DNA of 6,769 bases from an uncultured Romboutsia sp. (GCA_937907205.1 CALESE010000005.1:1-6769); one strand, 5' to 3'. Shown: positions 1 to 6,255, numbered from the stretch's first letter. Notes: generated from the letters alone by a model not told the origin. Numbers and translations are program-made.

Positions 1-2
1 TT

Positions 3-2165
3 AAATCAATAGTAATATGCAAAAATATATACTTTAGTAGCATAGATTATATTTATAATGTATTAGTTATATTATTTATATTAGGACTAAGTAAGAAACA
101 GAAAGAAAAACTAACTATTATATATGTCTATTCTTTATATATTTTTTTTAGTTTAGTATTTGGTAAAAGTATATCTATAATAAATATGGGTAAAACTATT
201 GATTTTCTTTTATCAATATATATATTAAGTGTATTATTTAAGAGCAATATAATTTTTATAAATGAAAAAGAAGAAAGTATAAAATCAAGACTAAATAGAA
301 TTGATAATAAGAGAAAAATAGATAATAAAAAATTAGTTGAAAATAAAAATATAACAAAAAATATAAGTGATATATTAAGTAAAAAGCAAGATATATTAGA
401 GATGATTTTAGGTTCAAGCAACAAATGTTTAATGATAATAGATAATTATGGAAATATATTAAGTGATGATAATAATTTTTATAAAATGTGGAATCAGTAT
501 AAAAATTATAATTCTAAAATAAAGCTAAATATGTTTTTAGAAGATAATATTAAAGATTCTGATAATTTTTTATATAATATAATTAATGTTAGAGAATTTA
601 ATAAGCAAATAAAAAGTGAAATAGAAAGCAAAGATGGAAGATATTTTAATTGTACATATTCCCCATTTATAATAAATGATGAAAATGTAGGGGTAGTATG
701 CTCATTAGTAGATATTACATATGAAAAGAAAAGTAAGAGAAAAATTAAAGAAAATGATGCAAAATATAAAAAGATAGTTGATAATATACCATATTCTATT
801 TTAATAACAGATGAAGAAGATATATTATATAGTAATGAAAAAAATAAAGAATTAGATTTTTACAATGACGATATTAAAAATATTATATTAGAAAAATCAA
901 TAAAAGGAGAAGTTTACTATAAATCTAAAAATTTAGAAAATCTATGTTTAAATATAGATAGGGTTGAATTTACTGATGGAGAAAATACAAAAAATGTAGT
1001 AGCAATAAGAAATATAAGCAAATATAAAGAGTTAATAAAAGAGGTTGAGATCAGCAAAAAGAAATATGAATCATTTGTAAATTTAATACCAGAAGGTATT
1101 TATATGTATGATTTAAACAATAAAAATATAACATACTCAAATAAATCTTTAAATGATATGTTAAATTTAGTTGATGTTAATAATAATAATTTTATTAATA
1201 TCAATCAAACATTTACAGTAGCAGATGATAAAGTTAGTGAAAGTGTAAAATATAAAAGAAATAAAGTAAAGAATAAATATGGAGAAGATATTTACATTGA
1301 ATCTGGATCTATGATTATTGATATAAATCAAAAACTAAAAGGGATTGGAATAGTAACTGATGTAACTGATATAGTTAAATCAGAAATGATAGAAAAAGAA
1401 ATTGAAGAAAAGAAAAAAGAAAATAAGAAGAAAATGGAATTTTTTATAAATATGTCGCATGAATTAAAAACTCCATTGAATGTAATAACATCATCGAATC
1501 AACTTTTAGAGGTTGTTCACAAGGATTATATATATAATAATCCAGAGAGTGAATTATCTAAAGTTGTTGGTATTGTAAAAAAGCATTCTTATATGCTAAT
1601 GGGATTAATAAATAATATTATAGAACTTTCTAAACTTGAATCAGATTTTTATGAATCAAATAGGGACTATTATAATTTAATTAGTATAATAGAAGATATA
1701 TGTGAAGAGTTTAATTCATATGTAAAAGTTAATAATGTAAATATATTATTTGATACTGATGAAGAAGAAAAAGTTGCTAATATAGACCCTAAAGACATAG
1801 AAAAAATAATATTAACTATTTTATCTATGGTAATAAGGTATACAGGCAAAGATAGTGTTATAAATGTTGATTTAAGTATATTAGATGAAAAAACTATAAT
1901 AGCTATAAGAAATAACGGTAATTACGATTATCAAAGATATTTGAAAGATAATGAAAGAAAGAGTTTAGAATTAGGATTATCAGTTGTAAAATTACTTTTA
2001 AAATTATATGATGGTAAATTAGATATAAAAACTAATGAAATTAATAATATAGAAATAAATGTAGAAATAAAATGTGAAGTAAAGTCAAAAGAATATAAAG
2101 AAAGAATTAAAAATAAAGGAGATAATTATATTTATGCAGAGTATCTAAGAATGTGCAATTTTTAG
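3..2165 (+). CDS. Membrane-bound multi-PAS sensor histidine kinase with degenerate ATPase domain (5' partial)
   Basis: The frame is open from base 3 with no stop, so the ATG at 186 is internal and the true start lies upstream of the window. Numbering the codon at base 3 as residue 1, there are about 720 visible residues. Hydrophobic segments near residues 15-29, 36-54 and 66-82 look like membrane helices. A basic linker follows, then three PAS-like segments (about 130-240, 250-340, 350-460) and a charged coiled coil (about 460-480). The DHp domain has the H-box FFINMSHELKTPLNVI with the phospho-acceptor His486 (codon 1458-1460) and an intact HExKT. The catalytic domain is recognisable by LGLSVVKLL, but the N-box Asn is Met609, the G1-box Asp is Asn637 and its second Gly is Tyr641, and a G2-box Gly is Glu656. 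The family normally autophosphorylates and signals to a response regulator; none is visible here. The ligand is unknown. The kinase assignment is firm; activity is doubtful. Confidence 0.9.
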   Translation, partial: KSIVICKNIYFSSIDYIYNVLVILFILGLSKKQKEKLTIIYVYSLYIFFSLVFGKSISIINMGKTIDFLLSIYILSVLFKSNIIFINEKEESIKSRLNRIDNKRKIDNKKLVENKNITKNISDILSKKQDILEMILGSSNKCLMIIDNYGNILSDDNNFYKMWNQYKNYNSKIKLNMFLEDNIKDSDNFLYNIINVREFNKQIKSEIESKDGRYFNCTYSPFIINDENVGVVCSLVDITYEKKSKRKIKENDAKYKKIVDNIPYSILITDEEDILYSNEKNKELDFYNDDIKNIILEKSIKGEVYYKSKNLENLCLNIDRVEFTDGENTKNVVAIRNISKYKELIKEVEISKKKYESFVNLIPEGIYMYDLNNKNITYSNKSLNDMLNLVDVNNNNFININQTFTVADDKVSESVKYKRNKVKNKYGEDIYIESGSMIIDINQKLKGIGIVTDVTDIVKSEMIEKEIEEKKKENKKKMEFFINMSHELKTPLNVITSSNQLLEVVHKDYIYNNPESELSKVVGIVKKHSYMLMGLINNIIELSKLESDFYESNRDYYNLISIIEDICEEFNSYVKVNNVNILFDTDEEEKVANIDPKDIEKIILTILSMVIRYTGKDSVINVDLSILDEKTIIAIRNNGNYDYQRYLKDNERKSLELGLSVVKLLLKLYDGKLDIKTNEINNIEINVEIKCEVKSKEYKERIKNKGDNYIYAEYLRMCNF

Positions 2166-2210
2166 ATGATATACTGTATAAATAACTAATTTAATGATAA
2201 TAACATAAGT

Positions 2211-2215
2211 AGGAG
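2211..2215 (+). promoter_or_regulatory. Ribosome binding site of aroE
   Basis: AGGAG lies 5 nt before the ATG at 2221 and supports that start. The 55-nt gap after the kinase gene shows no convincing promoter, so aroE may be read from upstream or from a weak promoter I cannot identify. Confidence 0.75.
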
Positions 2216-2220
2216 CAAAT

Positions 2221-3072
2221 ATGAACATAAACTCAACAACAAAAATTATTTGTCTTTTAGGACATCCTGTAAAACATAGTTTTTCACCTAACATACATAA
2301 TTATTTATTTAAAAAGTATAATTTAAATAATATTTATACTTGTTTTGATGTTAATGAAAATAACTTAAAAGAAAGTATAGATGGTATAAAAAGTTTAAAA
2401 ATATCAGGGTGTAATGTAACAATACCACATAAAGTAAATGTAATAAATTACTTAGATAATATTGATAAAAATGCTGAATTAATTAAGGCTGTAAATACTA
2501 TAAAAAATGAAGGAGGTATATTAACTGGTTATAATACAGATGGTATAGGATTTGTTAAATCTATATTAGATAAAGGATATAAATTAAATAACAAAAGAGT
2601 AATGATAATAGGAGCAGGTGGTGCTTGTAGAAGTATAGCAGTTGAATTAGCTTCTAAAAATGTATCATATATAGAAATTAGAAATAGAAGCAAAAAAAAT
2701 GCTATTGAGATAACTAATCTCTTAAAAGATAACTTTAATATAAAAACAAAGTATTGTATTGAATCTATAAGTAAAGAAGACTTAGAAAATATAGATATAT
2801 TAATAAATACTACACCATTAGGAATGGAAAATAACTTATGTCCCGTAGATGAAAATTTAAAAGTTTATAAAAACTTACTAGTTTGTGATATAGTATATAA
2901 ACCTAGTGAAACTAATTTTATAAAATGGGCTAAAAATAATAATTTAGATATAATATATGGCATAGATATGCTAATAAATCAAGCTATTGAAGCTTTTTAT
3001 ATATGGACAGGAATTAAAGTAGAAAAAGATGATATAAAATATCTAAAAGAATTATTTGAAAAAAGTATTTAA
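2221..3072 (+). CDS. aroE: Shikimate dehydrogenase (NADP+)
   Basis: This enzyme reduces 3-dehydroshikimate to shikimate with NADPH in the cytoplasmic chorismate pathway. The 283 residues match the usual family length. The N-terminal substrate domain has GHPVKHSFSP with the shikimate-binding Ser20 and Ser22, then NVTIPHK with the catalytic Lys71, VNT with Asn92, and NTDG with the catalytic Asp107. The nucleotide domain has GAGGA (131-135) and an IRNRSKK stretch (153-159) of the NADP-specifying NRxxR/K type. NTTPLGM (196-202), DIVYKPSET (223-231) and NQA with Gln254 complete the signature. All expected catalytic residues are present. It opens the packed block that ends in aroK; the next gene starts 10 nt after its stop. 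A relative such as the quinate/shikimate dehydrogenase YdiB is less likely, given the NADP-type motif and the aroK partner. Confidence 0.96.
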   Translation: MNINSTTKIICLLGHPVKHSFSPNIHNYLFKKYNLNNIYTCFDVNENNLKESIDGIKSLKISGCNVTIPHKVNVINYLDNIDKNAELIKAVNTIKNEGGILTGYNTDGIGFVKSILDKGYKLNNKRVMIIGAGGACRSIAVELASKNVSYIEIRNRSKKNAIEITNLLKDNFNIKTKYCIESISKEDLENIDILINTTPLGMENNLCPVDENLKVYKNLLVCDIVYKPSETNFIKWAKNNNLDIIYGIDMLINQAIEAFYIWTGIKVEKDDIKYLKELFEKSI

Positions 3073-3082
3073 AGGAGATTTA

Positions 3083-3433
3083 ATGAAACTTAATAAAAGT
3101 GGGTTTGCATCTATTGAATGTATAATAAGCTTGTCTATAATAAGTTTAGCTATGTATATGATATCAACGACTTTATATGATGTGTACTATAAAGTTAATA
3201 TTAATAAAGAGAAGTTAGAAATGTTAAGATTAGCTAAAGATTATATAGAAGAAACTAGATATAAAATCAATAATAATATGTTATATGAAAACTTTAATAC
3301 AATAGATATAAATGGATATAAGGTAGATATATTAATAGAAAAAGATAGTTATTATAATTTAAATAAAATAAATGTAGAAGTAAAAAATGATAAAAATGGT
3401 ATAAATCTTTATTCTTATGCAGTTAAACGATAA
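3083..3433 (+). CDS. Type IV pilin-like minor pilin, GspI/PilV-like
   Basis: This is a probable minor subunit of a type IV pilus or pseudopilus. The chosen ATG at 3083 has AAAGGAG (3071-3077) 5 nt upstream and gives 116 residues. A longer frame from 3056 would overlap aroE and lacks this ribosome site. The N-terminus MKLNKSG then FASIE is a class III prepilin signal: cleavage is expected after Gly7, leaving Phe at +1 and Glu at +5. A membrane-spanning hydrophobic helix (about 8-30) follows, then a charged helical stretch and a small C-terminal domain ending in beta-like sequence. In this protein family a prepilin peptidase cleaves and methylates the N-terminus, and the helix then packs into the pilus core. 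The GspI/PilV (ComGE-like) assignment rests on size, the helix and its first place in a four-pilin set, not on a specific motif. Confidence 0.8.
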   Translation: MKLNKSGFASIECIISLSIISLAMYMISTTLYDVYYKVNINKEKLEMLRLAKDYIEETRYKINNNMLYENFNTIDINGYKVDILIEKDSYYNLNKINVEVKNDKNGINLYSYAVKR

Positions 3434-3917
3434 AGGATCTATACTAATAACTACTATATTAATATTTTCTATTATAAGCACAATTTGTATGATGTGTATT
3501 GGTTTAAATTTTAGCAATGAAAATATATTTAACTTAGAATATAAAAATATTACATTAAAAGAAGAGTCATTATCGGGAATAGAAATAGTACATAGTAATA
3601 TTTTAAAAGAAGTAGATAATGCTATAAAAAGCACTATTAACGAAGAAGAGTTTAATAGTTATTTTATGGATTTAAAATTTACAAGCAGTATAAAGAACAT
3701 TTCTATGAGTAACTTAGAAAATGTTACAATATCTGTATCAAATAAAATTGTTATTGATAACAATATATTAAAATTTAATATAATAAGTACTGCTAAAGAT
3801 AGAAATTATATAAAGAAAAATCAAGCAAGTGTAAAAATTATAAATCCATTTATTTATAGTGATAATGAAGTAGATAAAAACAGATTAGTAATTGTATATG
3901 ATTATAAGGAGATTTAA
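3417..3917 (+). CDS. Minor pilin-like protein, GspK/PilX/ComGG-like, lacking Glu5
   Basis: The 166-residue product begins MQLNDKG then SILITTILIFSIIS, a short basic leader with Gly7 before a hydrophobic helix (about 8-30), followed by a hydrophilic body. The residue at +5 after the expected cleavage is Thr12, not the Glu found in most pilins. Absence of Glu5 is typical of GspK, the pseudopilin at the tip of type II secretion pseudopili. The body is shorter than classical GspK (about 300 residues) and closer to PilX or ComGG size. The ATG lies inside the previous gene (17-nt overlap) and has no Shine-Dalgarno sequence before it, so translation is probably coupled to the upstream pilin. No other start codon in this frame would keep the leader. 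Function in tip assembly is inferred from position and N-terminus; the body itself is not recognisable. Confidence 0.72.
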   Translation: MQLNDKGSILITTILIFSIISTICMMCIGLNFSNENIFNLEYKNITLKEESLSGIEIVHSNILKEVDNAIKSTINEEEFNSYFMDLKFTSSIKNISMSNLENVTISVSNKIVIDNNILKFNIISTAKDRNYIKKNQASVKIINPFIYSDNEVDKNRLVIVYDYKEI

Positions 3918-3921
3918 AAAT

Positions 3922-3942
3922 ATGAAAAGAGAAGGAATGTGA
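3922..3942 (+). other. Out-of-frame prepilin leader remnant (MKREGM then stop)
   Basis: The ATG at 3922 has AAGGAG (3906-3911) 10 nt upstream and encodes M-K-R-E-G-M before TGA at 3940-3942. MKREG is a typical short class III prepilin leader ending in Gly. The following pilin body, TLVELVISIS, reads in another frame. Removing the two bases TG at 3938-3941 (ATGTGACA to ATGACA) would give MKREG then MTLVE, a canonical pilin start. It is either a frameshift or an upstream mini-ORF whose TGA overlaps the GTG start of the next frame. Confidence 0.65.
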
Positions 3943-4358
3943 CATTAGTAGAATTAGTAATAAGTATAAGCATAATTTTATTAATATCAACTTTATGTTT
4001 TCCTAAACTTAATATAAGTAAATATAAAATTGATTTATTTACAAAACAGATATGCTCAGATATAAGATATATAAGAAATGAGAATATGCTTGGTAATTCA
4101 AGTGCATATATATATTATACAGATGATAAAGAAAAGAGTTATATAGTAAGAAACGATGGAAAAGATTTAAAGAAAATTACATTGCCTGAAGAAACAAAAC
4201 TATCATATAATCAATCTAGAATACGATTTAAAAGGGATGGTTCTCCAGACCCTAAAGGTCAAACAATAACAATTTACAATAAAGACTTTAAAAAAGAGAT
4301 AACAATAGTTCCTATAAGTGGCAGAGTTCTTTTAAAAGAAGGTAAGTATGAAACGTAG
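3939..4358 (+). CDS. Minor pilin, GspH/FimT-like, with disrupted or absent leader
   Basis: The frame opens at GTG 3939; no other start codon lies between it and the upstream in-frame stop at 3915-3917. Read from the GTG, the 139 residues begin MTLVELVISISIILLIS, which is exactly the mature N-terminus of a type IV pilin with Glu at position 5 but no leader. The leader is encoded just upstream in another frame (3922). The hydrophobic helix covers about residues 3-20. The C-terminal part has FKRDGSPDPKGQTITIYN, a later ITIV and PISGRV, a pattern typical of GspH/FimT minor pilins (ComGD-like in Firmicutes). The body is uninterrupted and its end overlaps the next gene by 11 nt. The GTG is only 2 nt after the purine-rich GAAGGA, a poor spacing. 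It could be a recent frameshift pseudogene, a sequencing error, or a pilin made without a leader by re-initiation. Confidence 0.75.
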   Translation: MTLVELVISISIILLISTLCFPKLNISKYKIDLFTKQICSDIRYIRNENMLGNSSAYIYYTDDKEKSYIVRNDGKDLKKITLPEETKLSYNQSRIRFKRDGSPDPKGQTITIYNKDFKKEITIVPISGRVLLKEGKYET

Positions 4359-4884
4359 AGATGGATATTTATTAATTGAGAATATAGTAACGTTGTGTAT
4401 AATAATGACTATATTATCTGTTTTATATTATTTATTATTTTTTTCTATAAATACAAAAAATACAATAGAAGATAGATTAGAACTTCAACAACAATCTAAT
4501 GAAATAATTAAGTATATAGAAGATATAATAGGAAACTCTAGAGGAATTATTAATATAAGTCCAAGTGTATCGGATATGGAATTGATAGAAGTAACATCTA
4601 TAAAGTGTAAATATAAAAATAACGATATAAATAATAATCAAATAAAAGATAAAGAACTTAGTCTAAAAAAAGATAAAAATAAACTATTTGTAAATACTCT
4701 AAATAAATATGGAAATAGTGAACCTGGAGGATATGAAATAGGTGATTATATAGATAGTATGTATATATCTATTTATGAAAATGGTAACTTTGCAAGGTTG
4801 AAATTAAAGTTATCAAAAAATGAATACAGTTATGAAAAAGAATTTAAAGTACATATAAGAAATTTTGACGGAGATAGTATATGA
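4348..4884 (+). CDS. Minor pilin, GspJ/PilW/ComGF-like
   Basis: The 178-residue product starts MKRRDG then YLLIENIVTLCII: a class III prepilin signal with Gly6 before the cleavage site, Tyr at +1 and Glu11 at +5. The hydrophobic helix spans about 7-34 and an amphipathic charged stretch follows (about 35-60). The C-terminal half has SLKKDKNKLFVNTL, then a DYIDSMYISIYENG segment and a final beta-rich stretch. That order resembles GspJ/PilW and ComGF. The start at 4348 has AAGAAGG (4336-4342) 5 nt upstream and overlaps the previous gene by 11 nt; the stop overlaps aroK by 4 nt (ATGA). In type II secretion and type IV pili, the H, I, J and K-like subunits form the tip complex that primes assembly. 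Identity as a prepilin is firm; the J/W class is a moderate inference. Confidence 0.78.
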   Translation: MKRRDGYLLIENIVTLCIIMTILSVLYYLLFFSINTKNTIEDRLELQQQSNEIIKYIEDIIGNSRGIINISPSVSDMELIEVTSIKCKYKNNDINNNQIKDKELSLKKDKNKLFVNTLNKYGNSEPGGYEIGDYIDSMYISIYENGNFARLKLKLSKNEYSYEKEFKVHIRNFDGDSI

Positions 4885-5396
4885 AAATAATATTAATTGG
4901 TTTTATGGGTGTAGGTAAAACTGTAATAGGAAAAAAATTAGCAAAAAAATTAAATATTAGATGGGTAGATATAGATGAAGAAATAGAAAAAAGAGAACAA
5001 AAATCGATAGAAAATATATTTGAAGTTTATGGAGAAGGGTACTTTAGAATTTTAGAAAATAATTTATTAAAAGAATTAGTAAATCAAGATAATATAGTAA
5101 TATCAACAGGAGGAGGTATCTTAAAAAAAGAGGAGAATTACAGTATATTAAAAAATGAAGAAAATGTAGTTTTTCTAGATGCAAATGTAGATACTATAAT
5201 AAAAAATTTATCTTCAAATAAAGATGAAATAAATAGAAGGCCACTACTTAAAACTAGTATTAATTTATATAAAACTATAGAAAATCTTTTATATGAAAGA
5301 TATGAAAAATACATAAGTGTATCTAATTTTAAGATAGATACTAATGATAAAAATATAGATGAAGTTGTTAGCCAAATACTTGTTTACAATAGATAA
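4881..5396 (+). CDS. aroK: Shikimate kinase
   Basis: This enzyme phosphorylates shikimate to shikimate 3-phosphate with ATP, in the chorismate pathway. The 171 residues fit the family. The P-loop is GFMGVGKT (7-14). DID (Asp30, Asp32) supplies the shikimate and Mg2+ contacts. YFRILE contains the shikimate-binding Arg56 and Glu59. STGGG (75-79) is the Walker B-like glycine loop that also contacts substrate. RRPLL (119-123) is the lid with its Arg, and ERYEKY (139-144) carries the later substrate Arg140. All key residues are present. The ATG overlaps the stop of the preceding pilin gene (ATGA) and has GGAG (4870-4873) 7 nt upstream, so it is the last gene of the aroE-pilin-aroK block. The aroL name is used for the E. 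coli paralogue; aroK is the better label here. Confidence 0.95.
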   Translation: MKIILIGFMGVGKTVIGKKLAKKLNIRWVDIDEEIEKREQKSIENIFEVYGEGYFRILENNLLKELVNQDNIVISTGGGILKKEENYSILKNEENVVFLDANVDTIIKNLSSNKDEINRRPLLKTSINLYKTIENLLYERYEKYISVSNFKIDTNDKNIDEVVSQILVYNR

Positions 5397-5440
5397 TCTG
5401 TGATATTATATTGGTAAAAGCTTGTAATAGTATAAATCTA

Positions 5441-5456
5441 AAGTAATATATTACTT
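5441..5456. repeat. 16-bp perfect palindrome overlapping the -35 of the efp promoter
   Basis: AAGTAATATATTACTT is its own reverse complement over all 16 bases. Its last two bases are the first two of the TTGACA box at 5455. A dimeric repressor bound here would block the promoter, so it is a candidate operator. I do not recognise the motif as belonging to a named regulator. An AT-rich palindrome of this length could also be chance. Confidence 0.6.
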
Positions 5457-5482
5457 GACAAGATTACAATAGTATATATAAT
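5455..5482 (+). promoter_or_regulatory. Consensus sigma-A promoter of efp
   Basis: TTGACA (5455-5460), a 16-nt spacer and TATAAT (5477-5482) match both consensus boxes exactly. Transcription would start near 5489, giving a leader of about 125 nt before efp. The only gene downstream in range is efp. A second TATAAT at 5558-5563 could mark a nearer start, but no -35 box stands at the right distance. Confidence 0.82.
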
Positions 5483-5500
5483 TTTAAAATGATATGGTGA

Positions 5501-5549
5501 TTAACTAAATTTAAACAAATAGTATTATTTGTTTAAATTTAAAAGTTAA
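5501..5549 (+). repeat. Long AT-rich hairpin in the efp leader
   Basis: Bases 5506-5521 pair perfectly with 5526-5541 (16 bp) around a GTAT tetraloop. The stem contains a single G-C pair. TTAAC (5501-5505) can pair with GTTAA (5545-5549) across an AAA bulge. It lies downstream of the promoter and about 55 nt before the efp ribosome site, so it does not hide that site. It may be a leader stability element, a protein-binding palindrome, or an attenuator or weak terminator; the following GTTTTG is a poor U-tract. Confidence 0.65.
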
Positions 5550-5603
5550 GTTTTGATTATAATAGATAATAAGACTTATAAATAACCAAATAAATTTTAG
5601 TAT

Positions 5604-5608
5604 GGAGG
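5604..5608 (+). promoter_or_regulatory. Ribosome binding site of efp
   Basis: GGAGG lies 7 nt before the ATG at 5616, a strong site that fixes the start. Confidence 0.8.
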
Positions 5609-5615
5609 GACCAAT

Positions 5616-6173
5616 ATGGTATCAGCAAGTGATTTTAGAAAAGGTGTTACATTTGAAAAAGAAGGACAACCATGTTTAATCGTAGATTTCCAACACGTTA
5701 AGCCAGGAAAAGGTGCTGCGTTTGTTAGAACTAAGTACAGAAACTTAAAAACAGGAGCAATAAGAGAGGAGGCTTTCAACCCAGGTGATAAGTTCCCTAA
5801 AGCTCATATAGATACAAGACAAATGCAATACTTATACAATGATGGTGAATTATACTACTTCATGGATGAAGAAACGTATGATCAAATACCACTTAACTAT
5901 TCTCAAGTTGAAGATGCTATAAAATTCTTAAAAGAAAATGAAGTAGCAACAATAAGATTCTATCAAGGGCAAGCTTTCCAAGTTGAAGCTCCAAACTTCG
6001 CAGAATTAGAAGTAATAGAAACTGAGCCAGGAATAAAAGGAGATACAGCAAGTAATGTAACTAAAGCTGCTACAGTAGAAACTGGGGCTGTTGTACAAGT
6101 TCCTTTATTCATAAATCAAGGAGACAAAATAAAAATAGATACTAGAACAGGAGACTATTTATCAAGAGTTTAA
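5616..6173 (+). CDS. efp: Translation elongation factor P
   Basis: EF-P binds between the P and E sites of stalled ribosomes and speeds peptide bond formation at consecutive prolines. The 185 residues match the usual length. Domain I (about 1-64) carries the tip loop HVKPGKGAAF, whose Lys32 is the position modified in other bacteria (Lys34 in E. coli, 5-aminopentanol on Lys32 in Bacillus subtilis). Domains II and III follow, with the C-terminal signature KGDTASNVTKAATVETGA (141-158) and the ending INQGDKIKIDTRTGDYLSRV. The gene uses more C-ending codons (TTC, AAC) and Pro/Gly codons than its neighbours, as expected for a highly expressed gene. It has its own consensus promoter and strong ribosome site, and a hairpin follows its stop. 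The modification enzyme is not in the window, so the type of modification cannot be read here. Confidence 0.98.
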   Translation: MVSASDFRKGVTFEKEGQPCLIVDFQHVKPGKGAAFVRTKYRNLKTGAIREEAFNPGDKFPKAHIDTRQMQYLYNDGELYYFMDEETYDQIPLNYSQVEDAIKFLKENEVATIRFYQGQAFQVEAPNFAELEVIETEPGIKGDTASNVTKAATVETGAVVQVPLFINQGDKIKIDTRTGDYLSRV

Positions 6174-6187
6174 TAAATTAATGTATA

Positions 6188-6229
6188 TAAAAGCTTATAT
6201 ATCTCAATAATAAGATGTATAAGCTTTTA
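6188..6229 (+). terminator. Hairpin downstream of efp, probable terminator or attenuator
   Basis: TAAAAGCTTATA (6188-6199) pairs with TATAAGCTTTTA (6218-6229). Five more pairs, including one T-G wobble, extend the stem inward (6200-6204 with 6213-6217), leaving an 8-nt loop. The right arm ends in CTTTTAATTATAT, a modest U-tract. The stem is AT-rich, so termination may be partial and allow read-through into the next gene. Confidence 0.65.
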
Positions 6230-6255
6230 ATTATATAAAAGAGAGGGGTAATAAC

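Noticed and set aside
128..424. Minus-strand open frame of 98 residues
   Set aside because: It is the AT-rich complement of the kinase gene's membrane and linker region, with a low-complexity Leu/Ile/Ser product and no ribosome site.
2170..2180. Small palindrome TATAC-T-GTATA before aroE as operator or promoter
   Set aside because: It is only 5 bp per arm in very AT-rich DNA and has no matching -35 box.
3056..3082. Longer start for the GspI-like pilin
   Set aside because: It overlaps aroE, lacks a ribosome site and would lengthen the prepilin leader, while ATG 3083 has AAAGGAG at good spacing and gives a standard leader.
3359..3634. Minus-strand open frame of 91 residues
   Set aside because: It lies opposite two well-supported pilin genes and has no recognisable motif.
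5397..5440. Terminator directly after aroK
   Set aside because: No stem with a following T-tract is visible; the next strong hairpin lies downstream of the efp promoter.
5597..5779. Minus-strand open frame of 60 residues
   Set aside because: It is antisense to the start of efp, whose identity is certain.
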